Source: CAZAYY01 sp964489525 (GTDB lineage: Bacteria; Chloroflexota; Anaerolineae; Anaerolineales; JABWBV01). From it: 64,000 nt of DNA. The stretch lies in assembly GCA_964489525.1 (NCBI GenBank), contig CAZAYY010000001.1, positions 62,001 through 126,000 on the forward strand, read 5' to 3'. Below, in pieces: positions 16,489 through 24,706 of this stretch (its first letter is position 1; each line of letters starts with the position of its first letter). The translations under genes and the position numbers were made by a program. The notes under the pieces were generated by a model, which was given only the letters and a program-made list of their open reading frames with translations, did no database searches and was not told the DNA's origin.

Positions 16489-18146
16489 TCAAACTAAAAA
16501 CATCGCCACTTATTTGGATTGCCGTCCTCTCGATAATACTCGCTGGTTTGGCAGGCTGGTTTACGGCGTCCGTTCAATCCGAATATTATGAAATTGCTCC
16601 GTATTTTTATGATGCGGCGGCTTATGACGCCTATAATGCTCGCCTTGCGGTGCGGTTAGAAAAAGAATCTCGACTTCAATTAGCCTGGGATGAATGGTTG
16701 CACAATAATCGGCATCCATTGAGAACCGTGCCGCTGATTTTATTCGCCCCAGAACTATTACAGAAACCCACTGGACATCTTTTCACTGCATTGCCAATGC
16801 TCGCAATTTTTTTGGGGCTATCTGGCTGGACGATTTGGTTACGAACAAAATCGCCTCTCTATGTCACAGGTGCACTCATATTTATTTGTGCCCTTCCTGG
16901 TCTCACCAATTTTCAAATAGGGCTGTCCGCATATTGGTTAGATTTGCATACTGCGTTCTTAACAACCGCAGCTACATTATGTTTGATTAATGCAATTGAT
17001 AATGAGCGTTTCACCAAATATTGGTTGCTTGGGTTTTCTCTCTTGGCGCTAGCTGCTTTTTATAGTCGGTTTATTGCCATTGTATTCTTAATATTTTCTT
17101 GCGGCCCGCTTTTCCTTTACCTGGCAATTCGTCTAAAGAAGAGTCATTCCACTTATAACTACCTGGCTTTGCTTGGACTACCAGCCGCTATCCTTTTCAT
17201 CGGGTCACTTTATCCCATCGTAGCCAATTTTTCCAGCAATTTAGATTACTATGGCGGGCCCGACTTTGTTAGCCTGAGACTTCCATTTCAGGCCGTGTTC
17301 CAAACAAATTATGGAACATTACGGCGTTTGTTGAGCACCCGGTTTTACCCGGCTTTTTTAGGTTTAGTTGCCTTAATCAATCTTTTTATTAACGCCCGTG
17401 CATTCAAACATATTCTCCCGCTGTTATGGGTGTTTGTATCCAATATTTTTTTGATATTCATTTTAGGTTCAAACCAATATTTGCTGGTTGTTTATAGTGC
17501 CCTTCCGCTCCTCCTTCTCTGCATTATCCCATTTTATCGAAAATCAAATTACCAGAGCTTCATTTACGCTTGGGAAATAGTCGTGTTGACAGGCGCAATT
17601 TTTCTGACGCTGTACCGAGGGAACGAAATACTGAATTATTTAGATAAACAACCTGTTCAAAGCGCCAAAATTTCATATCGTGCTTTGGCTAATGTAATTT
17701 CTCAGGAATCTTATCCTGTCACTTTTGAAACCATGACTCAATATGAGCATATGCCATTAGCGATTGAAACCTATTATCAAACTGGCCAGTTGCCTTTACC
17801 CATAATTTGTTTCCCTGTTTCTTCGCGTTGGGATTTGATTTTTGAAGGTAAAACTTCTGAGGAAATTGTCCATATTATCCTGACAAAGCTAAACGGTGAA
17901 GTCAATCTCTTAATAACGCCTGATGTCCTTCCACAAGAATGGGAAAATACCCAAGATTTACGGCAATATGTTATTTATCATGTATGGAGTGCCATTGTTA
18001 ATTCACATAACTGGGAATTGGTTGAGTATATTAATAGTGGCGAATCTGGTAGGGTTGCCGTTTATCGCAACACGAAACCTATCGATGCTTATAACACTTA
18101 TCAGCGGAAATTAATTTCTCCCGCGATGAGTGGTTATCTCCCATAA
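16467..18146 (+). CDS. Polytopic membrane protein, possibly GT-C fold
   Basis: A 559-residue protein with about eleven hydrophobic segments and a soluble C-terminal part from about residue 420. I do not recognise the family. The first loop after TM1 is acidic and tyrosine-rich (APYFYDAAAYDAYNARL) and is followed by HPLRTVPLILFAPELL, a layout reminiscent of the D-loop and R-x-P motif of GT-C membrane glycosyltransferases, so a polyprenyl-phosphate-sugar dependent role is possible. The gene is AT-rich throughout, in contrast to the GC-rich genes on both sides, which suggests separate acquisition. The start overlaps the previous gene by 22 bases. Confidence 0.6.
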   Translation: MVSLQKIIKLKTSPLIWIAVLSIILAGLAGWFTASVQSEYYEIAPYFYDAAAYDAYNARLAVRLEKESRLQLAWDEWLHNNRHPLRTVPLILFAPELLQKPTGHLFTALPMLAIFLGLSGWTIWLRTKSPLYVTGALIFICALPGLTNFQIGLSAYWLDLHTAFLTTAATLCLINAIDNERFTKYWLLGFSLLALAAFYSRFIAIVFLIFSCGPLFLYLAIRLKKSHSTYNYLALLGLPAAILFIGSLYPIVANFSSNLDYYGGPDFVSLRLPFQAVFQTNYGTLRRLLSTRFYPAFLGLVALINLFINARAFKHILPLLWVFVSNIFLIFILGSNQYLLVVYSALPLLLLCIIPFYRKSNYQSFIYAWEIVVLTGAIFLTLYRGNEILNYLDKQPVQSAKISYRALANVISQESYPVTFETMTQYEHMPLAIETYYQTGQLPLPIICFPVSSRWDLIFEGKTSEEIVHIILTKLNGEVNLLITPDVLPQEWENTQDLRQYVIYHVWSAIVNSHNWELVEYINSGESGRVAVYRNTKPIDAYNTYQRKLISPAMSGYLP

Positions 18147-18166
18147 TAGCATACTGAATTATTCAA

Positions 18167-19069
18167 TTGAATACCGCTATTCTTGTTCCCTTCTATCTCC
18201 CTCAGATTTCCCTGGATGCGCGCCTGGCCCTGCAAGCCCTGGCGCGTTGGCTCCCTGCTGCGCCGCGGTTTCTACTCGCGCCATCTGGCCTGGAGCTTCC
18301 GCTTTCCTGGCCGGCGGTTCACTTCCCCCCCGAATACTTCACCAGCGTCGCCGCCTACAGCCGCCTGCTCCTCTCACCCGCCTTCTACCAGGCCTTCGCC
18401 GCCTACGACTACATCCTCATCTACCAGCTCGACTGCTTCGTCTTCTCCGACCGCCTGGCCGAATTCTGTGCCCTGGGCCACGACTACATCGGCGCCCCTC
18501 TCTTTAAATCTGACACCGACCCCACCCTGGGCTTCTCACGCGTCGGCAACGGCGGCTTCTCCCTCCGCAAAGTTTCCAGCTTCCTCCGCGTCCTCACCTC
18601 CCCCCACATCCCCCCCTGGACCAAACTCTTCACCCACCCCTTCCCCGACCTCGCCGTCCAGCGCTCCCCCCGCCCTCCAGACAGAGCGCCCGGGGGCAAG
18701 TCTCTCTTCCCCTCTCCCGTTCAGGGGGAGGGGTCAGGGGTGGGGGTCTCCTCCCCTTTTCCTGAACGAAGGGAGGGCAGGGGGGTAGGTCTCTCCCACC
18801 GCTTCCGGATCCTCCGCGCCGCCCGCCGCGGCGTCCGCTGGTACACCCAAAACTACACCCTCAACGAAGACCTCTTCTGGTCGGACCGTGCCCGCCTCTT
18901 CGACCCTGGCTTCGACATCGCCCCCATTCCCACCGCCCTGCGCTTCGCCTTCGAACGCTTTCCCCGCTACTGCTACGAACAAAACCACCACCAGCTCCCC
19001 TTCGGCGCCCACGCCTGGCCCAAACACGACCGCCAATTTTGGGAACCATTCCTCAATCCTAAATCCTAA
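18167..19069 (+). CDS. DUF5672-type putative glycosyltransferase with in-frame repeat insertion
   Basis: A 300-residue protein matching the DUF5672 pattern: YDYILIYQLDCFVFSDRL, then DYIGAPLF and VGNGGFSLRK, and a late NEDLFW motif. Such proteins occur in surface-polysaccharide clusters and are thought to be GT-A-like, the QLD acting as the DxD equivalent. Residues about 178-210 are an insertion encoded by two tandem GC-rich palindromic repeats (18697-18796) between the FSLRK and NEDLFW parts. The only plausible start is TTG 18167, inside a perfect 14-base palindrome (18160-18173). Codons are strongly C-ending, in sharp contrast to the preceding AT-rich gene. Confidence 0.72.
   Translation: MNTAILVPFYLPQISLDARLALQALARWLPAAPRFLLAPSGLELPLSWPAVHFPPEYFTSVAAYSRLLLSPAFYQAFAAYDYILIYQLDCFVFSDRLAEFCALGHDYIGAPLFKSDTDPTLGFSRVGNGGFSLRKVSSFLRVLTSPHIPPWTKLFTHPFPDLAVQRSPRPPDRAPGGKSLFPSPVQGEGSGVGVSSPFPERREGRGVGLSHRFRILRAARRGVRWYTQNYTLNEDLFWSDRARLFDPGFDIAPIPTALRFAFERFPRYCYEQNHHQLPFGAHAWPKHDRQFWEPFLNPKS
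18697..18796 (+). repeat. Two tandem GC-rich palindromic repeats inside the DUF5672 gene
   Basis: The first unit contains CTCCCGTTCAGGGGGAGGGG followed by TCAGGGGTGGGGGTC, the second CCTTTTCCTGAACGAAGGGA followed by GGGCAGGGGGGTAGGTCTC. They are translated in the same frame as the wzt copy (SPVQGEGSGVGVS, then SPFPERREGRGVGL). The second unit shares its right end with the copy at 19486-19520. Confidence 0.75.
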
Positions 19070-19091
19070 ATCTCAATTCTTAAATCCTAAA
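19050..19091 (+). repeat. ATCCTAAATCCT word repeat
   Basis: Near-tandem copies of AATCCTAAATC fill the spacer and run up to the TTG start of the next gene. The family recurs at 27374-27412, 28222-28323 and 30611-30674. Confidence 0.75.
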
Positions 19092-20186
19092 TTGCTTCCC
19101 CTCATCTCCATCCTCATCCCCAGCTACAACCAGGCCGCCTACCTCCCCCAGGCCCTGGACGCCATCCTCTCCCAGGACTACCCCAACCTGGAACTCATCG
19201 TCATAGACGGCGCCAGCACCGATGGCAGCGTCGAGATTCTCGAACACTACGCCCCCCATCTGACCTATTGGGAAAGCGCTCCCGACCGCGGCCAATCCCA
19301 CGCCATCAACAAAGGCCTGGCCCGTGCTTCCGGCGACCTCATCACCTTCCTCGGCGCCGACGACCTCCTCCTCCCCGGCGCCCTCGCCCACCTCGCCTCG
19401 CTTTGGCCCGCCGCCCAATCCCACAACTGCGGCGCCATCATCGGCGCCTTCCACTTCCTCAACTCCCCCGCCCTCCCCACCCCCCTTCCTGAAGGAAGGG
19501 GGGCCGGGGGGGTAGGTCTCCCCGTCTCCCGTCCTCCGTCCTCTGGCCCCCCCCCCCCCCCCCCCCGCGCCCGCACCCCCCNNNNNNNNNNGCCTGTTCC
19601 GCCGCCCGCCCGCCTCCCTCCATGCGTCTCCCGCCCTCCGTCCTCGGCCCCCCTCCTCCCCCGCCCCGGCCCCTCCACCCCGGTCTCCCATCCCCCGTAT
19701 TCCGTCCTCGCCCCCCCCACCGACCTCACCCCCAACGTCCCCTACCGCCTGCACCAGGTCAGCACCTTTTTTACCCGCGCCGCTCTGGACGCTGTGGGCC
19801 GCTCCGTCCGGGAAGACCTGCACTATGTGATGGACCGGGAACTGCTCTACCGCGTCGCTGCCCGCTTTCCGCTCCTGCTCACCGCCCAACCCCTCGGTGC
19901 CTTTCGCCGCCACCCGGAAAGCAAAAGCCGCGCCGCCATCCTGCCCTTTGCCGAAGAATTCGCCCAACTGCACCTCTCTGCCTGCACCGGCGACCCCGCT
20001 GCTGACCGCCAGCGCCGCCGCGCCGCCCGCCGCTACCGCGCCAAAGGCCGCCTCAACCTTGCCCGCACCGCCCCCAGCATCCCGGCCGCCTTCCCCGACC
20101 TTCTCCGCGCCGCCCGCCTCGACCCCACCCTCCTCTTCACGTACGGCTACTGGCGCGCCTGGCTTCGTACCTTTTCTTCTGATTAA
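19092..20186 (+). CDS. GT2-family glycosyltransferase, interrupted by repeats and a scaffold gap
   Basis: A GT-A enzyme of about 364 codons including the gap. The N-terminal part is intact: PLISILIPSYNQAAYLPQAL, LELIVIDGASTDGSVEIL, then APDRGQSHAINKGLARASG and LGADDLLLPG (DxD). A conserved later part follows, with LHQVSTFFTRAALDAVGR, ELLYRVAARFPLLL and a C-terminal helix. Between them (about 19480-19730) lies proline-rich low-complexity sequence from GC-rich palindromes, CCGTCTCCCGTCCTC words, a poly-C run and ten Ns (19582-19591). The frame across the gap holds in the assembly, but the gap size is probably nominal, so continuity is uncertain. Start TTG 19092 directly follows the AATCCTAAATC repeat. 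Confidence 0.75.
   Translation: MLPLISILIPSYNQAAYLPQALDAILSQDYPNLELIVIDGASTDGSVEILEHYAPHLTYWESAPDRGQSHAINKGLARASGDLITFLGADDLLLPGALAHLASLWPAAQSHNCGAIIGAFHFLNSPALPTPLPEGRGAGGVGLPVSRPPSSGPPPPPPRARTPXXXXPVPPPARLPPCVSRPPSSAPLLPRPGPSTPVSHPPYSVLAPPTDLTPNVPYRLHQVSTFFTRAALDAVGRSVREDLHYVMDRELLYRVAARFPLLLTAQPLGAFRRHPESKSRAAILPFAEEFAQLHLSACTGDPAADRQRRRAARRYRAKGRLNLARTAPSIPAAFPDLLRAARLDPTLLFTYGYWRAWLRTFSSD
19486..19730 (+). repeat. Palindromic and CCGTCTCC word repeats inside the GT2 gene
   Basis: A palindromic unit with CCTTCCTGAAGGAAGGGGGG (19494-19513) and a TAGGTCTC end is followed by GTCTCCCGTCCTCCGTCCTC words, a run of about twenty Cs, the N gap and further CTCCCGCCCTCCGTCCTCGG words. Translation gives repeated SRPPSS and SHPPYS motifs. 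Family-conserved GT2 sequence resumes at about 19740. Confidence 0.75.
19582..19591. other. Scaffold gap (10 N)
   Basis: Ten consecutive undetermined bases directly after a poly-C tract. The fixed round length and low-complexity surroundings suggest a placeholder rather than a measured gap. Confidence 0.98.
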
Positions 20187-20254
20187 CTTTTTCTTCGAGC
20201 GCTTGGTGTTCCCCTTCGTGTTCTTTGTGCTAAATTTTTCTAAATCAATCTTCC

Positions 20255-21661
20255 ATGCCTAAACCCCACATCGTCCTGGTCATCGCCCGCGGTGAAGCCG
20301 TCCGGGCCTTTCTCTACTCCGACACCCTTCCGGCTTTGGCCGAACGTGCCCGCGTCACACTGCTCTCCCTCGTTGACCACGGCGAAGTCATTGAAAAAGT
20401 GCGCCCCTACGTTCACCAGGTGCTGCCACTCAAAGACTACGGCGAAAACTCAGCAGTTGCCTTCTTGCGCGAAGTCTTCCACACCGCCCACTACCGCTGG
20501 CTGTGGAGCGAAAATGTCAAATCCTACTGGGGCCGCCACGACGCCCGCGTCCGCAGCAAGCCGAAAGAGTTCCTGCGCCTGTGGGGCTGGCGCCTGCTGG
20601 CCATTCCCCTTGCCAACCGCCCCATGCTGCGCCTCGCAACCCGCCTGGACCGCGCCCTCACCTGGCGTTTGCGTCCCACCCGCCATTTCGACCGCCTGTT
20701 TGCCGAGCTTCAGCCCGACCTGGTATTCAACGCCTCTCATATCCACGGCCCCCAGGCCGATCTGCCCATGCGCGTCGCCCATCAGATGGGCATCCCCACC
20801 GCCGTCTTCGTCTTCTCCTGGGATAACCTTACCTCCCGCAGCCGCGTTTTCGTGCCCTACGACCACTACCTGATGTGGAACGAAGGCATGAAGTCCCATT
20901 TTCTCGATATGTACCGCCCGGACATTCATCCGGAGCAGGTGCACATCACCGGTGCACCGCAGTTCGACTATCACTTCAATCCGGCCTTCCACTGGAGCCG
21001 GGAGCAGCTTGCCGCCGAAATCGGCCTCGACCCCGCCCGTCCCTATATTCTCTATACCACCGGGCGCGATGTGGATTTCCGGGATGAGCACCGTATTGTC
21101 CAGGCTTTGGTTGACCATCTTCAATCTATACCCGCCTCAAACCGACCCCAACTCGTTGTCCGCACCTACATCAAAGGCACCAGCGACGCCATGAAAGCCA
21201 TCGGCGCCCATGGCTACCCCGACACCTTCTTCCCCCCCATCCTGTGGGACAGGCAGTGGATCATGCCCCTGCACCACGACCTGGCCGTCTACACCAACCT
21301 GCTGCGCCACTGCGCCCTCGGCATCAACCCCGCTTCCACCGTCTCGCTCGAACTGATGATGCTCGACAAGCCTGCCATCAACCTCGGCTTCGAGCCGCCC
21401 GGTTCCAATCTGCCTTATTGGTCGCGCTTTGCCCGCCATATTGACTATGACCACTACCGCCCCGTCGCTGCCTCCGGCGGTGTCATGGTTGCCCGCTCCC
21501 TCGACGACCTCTTCGCCCTCGTCCACCGCTCCCTCGCCAACCCCGCCGAACAAAGCCCCGCCCGCCTCTCCTTCATGCGCAAAATGATGAGTGACACGCT
21601 GGATGGGGGGAGCGGCCGCCGCGTTGCCGAAGCATTGCTAGAATTTGCCGGGTTTGATTAA
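20255..21661 (+). CDS. GT-B fold surface-glycan biosynthesis protein
   Basis: A 468-residue soluble protein of the group that resembles CDP-glycerol glycerophosphotransferases and UDP-GlcNAc 2-epimerase-fold enzymes. The N-terminal domain has VFNASHIHGPQADLPMRVA and AVFVFSWDNLTSRSRV; the linker has VHITGAPQFDYHF; the C-terminal domain has YILYTTGRDVDFRDE and NPASTVSLELMMLDKPAINLGF, the last being the usual donor-site segment. It probably transfers a sugar or polyol phosphate on the cytoplasmic face. ATG 20255 lies 68 bases after the previous stop, behind a TTCGTGTTCTTTGTG-type spacer. Exact activity unknown. Confidence 0.68.
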   Translation: MPKPHIVLVIARGEAVRAFLYSDTLPALAERARVTLLSLVDHGEVIEKVRPYVHQVLPLKDYGENSAVAFLREVFHTAHYRWLWSENVKSYWGRHDARVRSKPKEFLRLWGWRLLAIPLANRPMLRLATRLDRALTWRLRPTRHFDRLFAELQPDLVFNASHIHGPQADLPMRVAHQMGIPTAVFVFSWDNLTSRSRVFVPYDHYLMWNEGMKSHFLDMYRPDIHPEQVHITGAPQFDYHFNPAFHWSREQLAAEIGLDPARPYILYTTGRDVDFRDEHRIVQALVDHLQSIPASNRPQLVVRTYIKGTSDAMKAIGAHGYPDTFFPPILWDRQWIMPLHHDLAVYTNLLRHCALGINPASTVSLELMMLDKPAINLGFEPPGSNLPYWSRFARHIDYDHYRPVAASGGVMVARSLDDLFALVHRSLANPAEQSPARLSFMRKMMSDTLDGGSGRRVAEALLEFAGFD

Positions 21662-21678
21662 CCAGGAGACTGTTTGAG

Positions 21679-22422
21679 ATGAATTTATCCCTCTATCGTT
21701 TGATGCAAAAAATCGGCTTGCCTCCTGTGGTTTGGATGTTTCCAAACCCCACCAAAATCTATGAATTTAACCAGGTAGTTTCAGGGGTACGCTTACAGCC
21801 GGGGGAAACTATTCTGGACTTTGGCTGTGGCAAAGGACATTGGACCGCGGCCCTGGCGCGTCAGGTTCACCTCGCGGTCGGCCTGGATACTTCTCCAGGG
21901 CAGGTCCAAACCGCACAAGCGGCTGTCCGGCATAGTGCATTGAAGAAGCGGCTCAAGTTTTTGTGCCAGCGCATTGAAGATGCAGACTTTACTGAGAATA
22001 GTTTTGATCATGTGTTTAGCTTTTGTGTGTTGGAACACATAGAAAACCTGGCCGAAGTCCTGGGTCATATGCGGCGCGTTTTGCGTCCGGGAGGCGGGCT
22101 GCATGTTTCAGTGGATTCCTTGGGGAATTTAACCGACCCCGCCCTACGCCAAAAACACAAGCACGATCATGCTGTTTATCAATACTTCACCCCGGATTCC
22201 TTGACGACTCAATTGCAGGATGCCGGCTTTGCAGTCCAAACGATGTTCCCAATTATGCACAGTTCGTTTGCTGCCCAGGAATTTACCCGGCGCATCCATG
22301 AAAGCTATAAATATGGCCCTCTTGAGCGCTACCGGGTTTACCAACGTTTGCTGCGTGAGGACCAGGCTGCACAACCTGGTGGAGGTTTAATGCTCGTTGC
22401 TCATGCAGTGGTGCAGAAATAA
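21679..22422 (+). CDS. Class I SAM-dependent methyltransferase
   Basis: A 247-residue methyltransferase with motif I ILDFGCGKGHWTAALA near residues 48-63, the acidic DTSPGQV after strand 2, and the motif DHVFSFCVLEHIENLAEVLGHMRR followed by LRPGGGLHVSVDS. It belongs to the Methyltransf_11/25 group and most likely methylates a sugar hydroxyl of the glycan. AGGAG lies ten bases before the ATG. It precedes a sulfotransferase by 4 bases, so the two decorations are probably co-expressed. Confidence 0.85.
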   Translation: MNLSLYRLMQKIGLPPVVWMFPNPTKIYEFNQVVSGVRLQPGETILDFGCGKGHWTAALARQVHLAVGLDTSPGQVQTAQAAVRHSALKKRLKFLCQRIEDADFTENSFDHVFSFCVLEHIENLAEVLGHMRRVLRPGGGLHVSVDSLGNLTDPALRQKHKHDHAVYQYFTPDSLTTQLQDAGFAVQTMFPIMHSSFAAQEFTRRIHESYKYGPLERYRVYQRLLREDQAAQPGGGLMLVAHAVVQK

Positions 22423-22426
22423 CGCT

Positions 22427-23317
22427 ATGAATTTAAATCAACACCCGATTTTTCTAAATTGTTTTTCCCGCGGCGGCTCCAACATCTTCTGGAATATCTT
22501 CCTCAGCCACCCGGACGTCGTCTCCCCCATCGAAGAAACCCTCCAAATCTTCCGTTGGGACTGGCGCGCCCCGCGCTGGGCCGGGCTAAAAGCCATCTTG
22601 CTCAGCCGCCAGCCGGGCTTCTTTGACCAGTGGGCGCTAACCCCCCGCCGCCCCCTCGGCCCGGTTGCCGGGCGCTTCCTGGACGCCGAACTGCACCGCT
22701 GGAAACTCAAAACCCTCACCGACTCCGAGATGGTCTACAAATCCGAGACCGAACGCTACACCCCCGCCGAAGTGCAGGCCGCCCGCCTGTGTGCGAAGAA
22801 CAATAACGGCCTGGTTTTCCTCACCGCTCCCCTCGCCGCCCTCTACCCGGGCGCCCGCTTCTTCGCCCTTGCCCGGGAACCGCTGGCCCTGTACGAAAGC
22901 CACCTGCGCCGCCGCACCCCCCCTTCTGCCTCTCCCGAACAGTTCGCTGATTTCTATAATACCCTGGTTAACCAGATGCTCGCCGACCAGGCCGCCTACC
23001 CCGGACGCGCCTTTCTCTTCCGCTTTGAAGACCTGCTCGCCGACCCCGCGGCTGCCGCCCACACCCTCTACACCCAGGCCGGCCTCGACCCCGCCCGTGC
23101 CCCTCGCCTGCGCTTCAAAGCCAAGCCCCACCTCACCGCCAGTGGCGAACACACCACCCCTTACCAGGAAGGTCGCCATTACTGGTTCGCCCCCGCCGAC
23201 GTCCACCAGATTCTCGAAACCGAAATCAACAGCTTCCAATCCTCCCGCGTCCCCCCGGCCGACCGGGACACACTGCTGTCCCTGACTGCCGAAACCCGCG
23301 CGGCGCTTGGTTACTAA
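22427..23317 (+). CDS. Sulfotransferase family protein
   Basis: A 296-residue protein with a sulfotransferase-type N-terminal loop (FLNCFSRGGSNIFWNIFLSHP) where SRGGSNIFW takes the place of the usual GxPRSGTTW phosphosulfate loop, and a 3'-phosphate-type segment YPGARFFALAREPLALYESHL near residue 150. A later FRFEDLLADPAA segment is typical of the family. The loop deviates from the canonical sequence, so activity is less certain than for the first sulfotransferase. ATG 22427 is chosen five bases after the methyltransferase stop. The gene ends immediately before a repeat element. Confidence 0.75.
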   Translation: MNLNQHPIFLNCFSRGGSNIFWNIFLSHPDVVSPIEETLQIFRWDWRAPRWAGLKAILLSRQPGFFDQWALTPRRPLGPVAGRFLDAELHRWKLKTLTDSEMVYKSETERYTPAEVQAARLCAKNNNGLVFLTAPLAALYPGARFFALAREPLALYESHLRRRTPPSASPEQFADFYNTLVNQMLADQAAYPGRAFLFRFEDLLADPAAAAHTLYTQAGLDPARAPRLRFKAKPHLTASGEHTTPYQEGRHYWFAPADVHQILETEINSFQSSRVPPADRDTLLSLTAETRAALGY

Positions 23318-23419
23318 CTGTCATTGCGAGGGTACTCCCGAAACAATCCCTTGTCTCAACAATAAGATTGCTTCCCTTCGCTTCTCTCTGGGCAGGCTGC
23401 TGCGCTCGCAATGACGGTT
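23316..23419 (+). repeat. MITE/REP-like element with GTCATTGCGAG terminal inverted repeats
   Basis: The arms GTCATTGCGAG (23320-23330) and CTCGCAATGAC (23405-23415) are perfect inverted repeats, extending to 15 bases with one mismatch. The inside holds the AAGATTGCTTCCCTTCGCTT core. The same arm sequence is a widely distributed small inverted-repeat element in several phyla, including Chloroflexota. It encodes nothing itself, but its right arm contains an in-frame ATG for the next gene. Confidence 0.85.
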
Positions 23420-23428
23420 AAAATAAAC

Positions 23429-24691
23429 ATGCCCAAAATCCTGATTATCTCCGACGTTTTACCGTTTCCCGGCACAGCCGGGCAGCAGCAGCGGGTTTTC
23501 TATACGCTCAAAGCACTGCGCGAGCGATTCCAGATCACATTCCTGACCACCGCGCCCCGGGCAGAAGCGGCGTCTGTCCAAGAAAAGCTGCTTGCCCACT
23601 GCGACGAGGCCATCGTGCTGCCTGCCCGTTACCCTGGCAGCCTGGCCAACCGGTTCTGGCATAAAGCCGCCGGAACAGCCTGGGCGCTCGCACACGGGCT
23701 TAAGTTTTCCAATTACCTGGTTTCCCGGCTGGAATATACCCCCGCCCGAATCCTTTCTGCCCTGGGCAGCCGCACCTTTGATTTCGCCCTTTTCGAATAC
23801 TGGCACGCCCACACCCTCGTCCCCCATCTACAAAGCCAGGGCGTCCGCTGTATCCTCGACACCCATAACATCCTCTGGCAGTCCTATTCCCGCCAGTTAG
23901 ACGCTCTTCCCTGGCTCTCCGTTCCCCTCAAACGCTGGTTTGTCCACCGCTACCAGCGCCAGGAAGAAGCCGCCTGGGCCCATTTCGATACCCTCATCAC
24001 CATCAACCGCGCCGAACATACCTACCTCCAAACCACTGTCTCCCCAACCCCGTCCTCCGTCTCCCGTCTTCTCTACCTCCCCATGGGCATAGACCTCACC
24101 CGCTGGCCCTCCGGCTACACCCCCGCCAGCCCGCCCCGCCTGGCCTACTACGGCGGTCTGGGCAGCGCCCACAACCAGCAAGACGCCCTAACCTGTTACC
24201 GCGACATCATGCCGCTGGTCTGGGCTCAGCGCCCGGACGCTGAACTCTGGCTGGTGGGCAGCAGCCCGCCGCCTTTTCTCCAGGCTTTGCCTGCCCAGGA
24301 CGGGCGCGTGCACGTCACTGGCTTTGTGGAAAACGTCCAGCCCACCCTGGCCGCCATGACCGCCATCCTCTGCCCGTGGTCTGGCACCTACGGCTTTCGC
24401 AGCCGCCTGGTGGAGGCCCTGGCGCTGGGCGTGCCAGTAATCGCCTCGCCGGATGCGGTTTATGGGATGGATTTTGTGGAAGGGCAGGGGCTGCTCTTTG
24501 CCCAGTCCCCCGCCGCCTTCGCTACCCACGCCCTCGCCCTCCTCGCCGACCCCGCCCTGGCCCGCACCCACAGCCAGCACGCGGTTAGCGCCGCTGCCCA
24601 ATACAGTTTTGATGCCACGTATGGGCAGCTGCCTGCCCTGCTCCTTGCCCCGCTCCGCCAGGGGCTTCCCTCCACTCAGTCAGGGCTTTAA
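23429..24691 (+). CDS. GT4-family glycosyltransferase
   Basis: A 420-residue GT-B enzyme. N-terminal ILIISDVLPFPGTAGQQQRVFY with the glycine loop, CILDTHNILWQSYSRQ in the middle, the hinge LYLPMGIDLTRWPS, and a donor domain with LAYYGGLGSAHNQQDALTCY and YGFRSRLVEALALGVPVIA. This pattern resembles the TIGR03087-like sugar transferases of exopolysaccharide clusters. I prefer ATG 23429 over ATG 23411, because the latter lies within the inverted-repeat element. Residues encoded by 24043-24072 (VSPTPSSVSR) are an in-frame CCGTCCTCCGTCTCC word insertion just before the hinge. Confidence 0.83.
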   Translation: MPKILIISDVLPFPGTAGQQQRVFYTLKALRERFQITFLTTAPRAEAASVQEKLLAHCDEAIVLPARYPGSLANRFWHKAAGTAWALAHGLKFSNYLVSRLEYTPARILSALGSRTFDFALFEYWHAHTLVPHLQSQGVRCILDTHNILWQSYSRQLDALPWLSVPLKRWFVHRYQRQEEAAWAHFDTLITINRAEHTYLQTTVSPTPSSVSRLLYLPMGIDLTRWPSGYTPASPPRLAYYGGLGSAHNQQDALTCYRDIMPLVWAQRPDAELWLVGSSPPPFLQALPAQDGRVHVTGFVENVQPTLAAMTAILCPWSGTYGFRSRLVEALALGVPVIASPDAVYGMDFVEGQGLLFAQSPAAFATHALALLADPALARTHSQHAVSAAAQYSFDATYGQLPALLLAPLRQGLPSTQSGL

Positions 24692-24706
24692 CCCGCACCA
24701 TCCACC

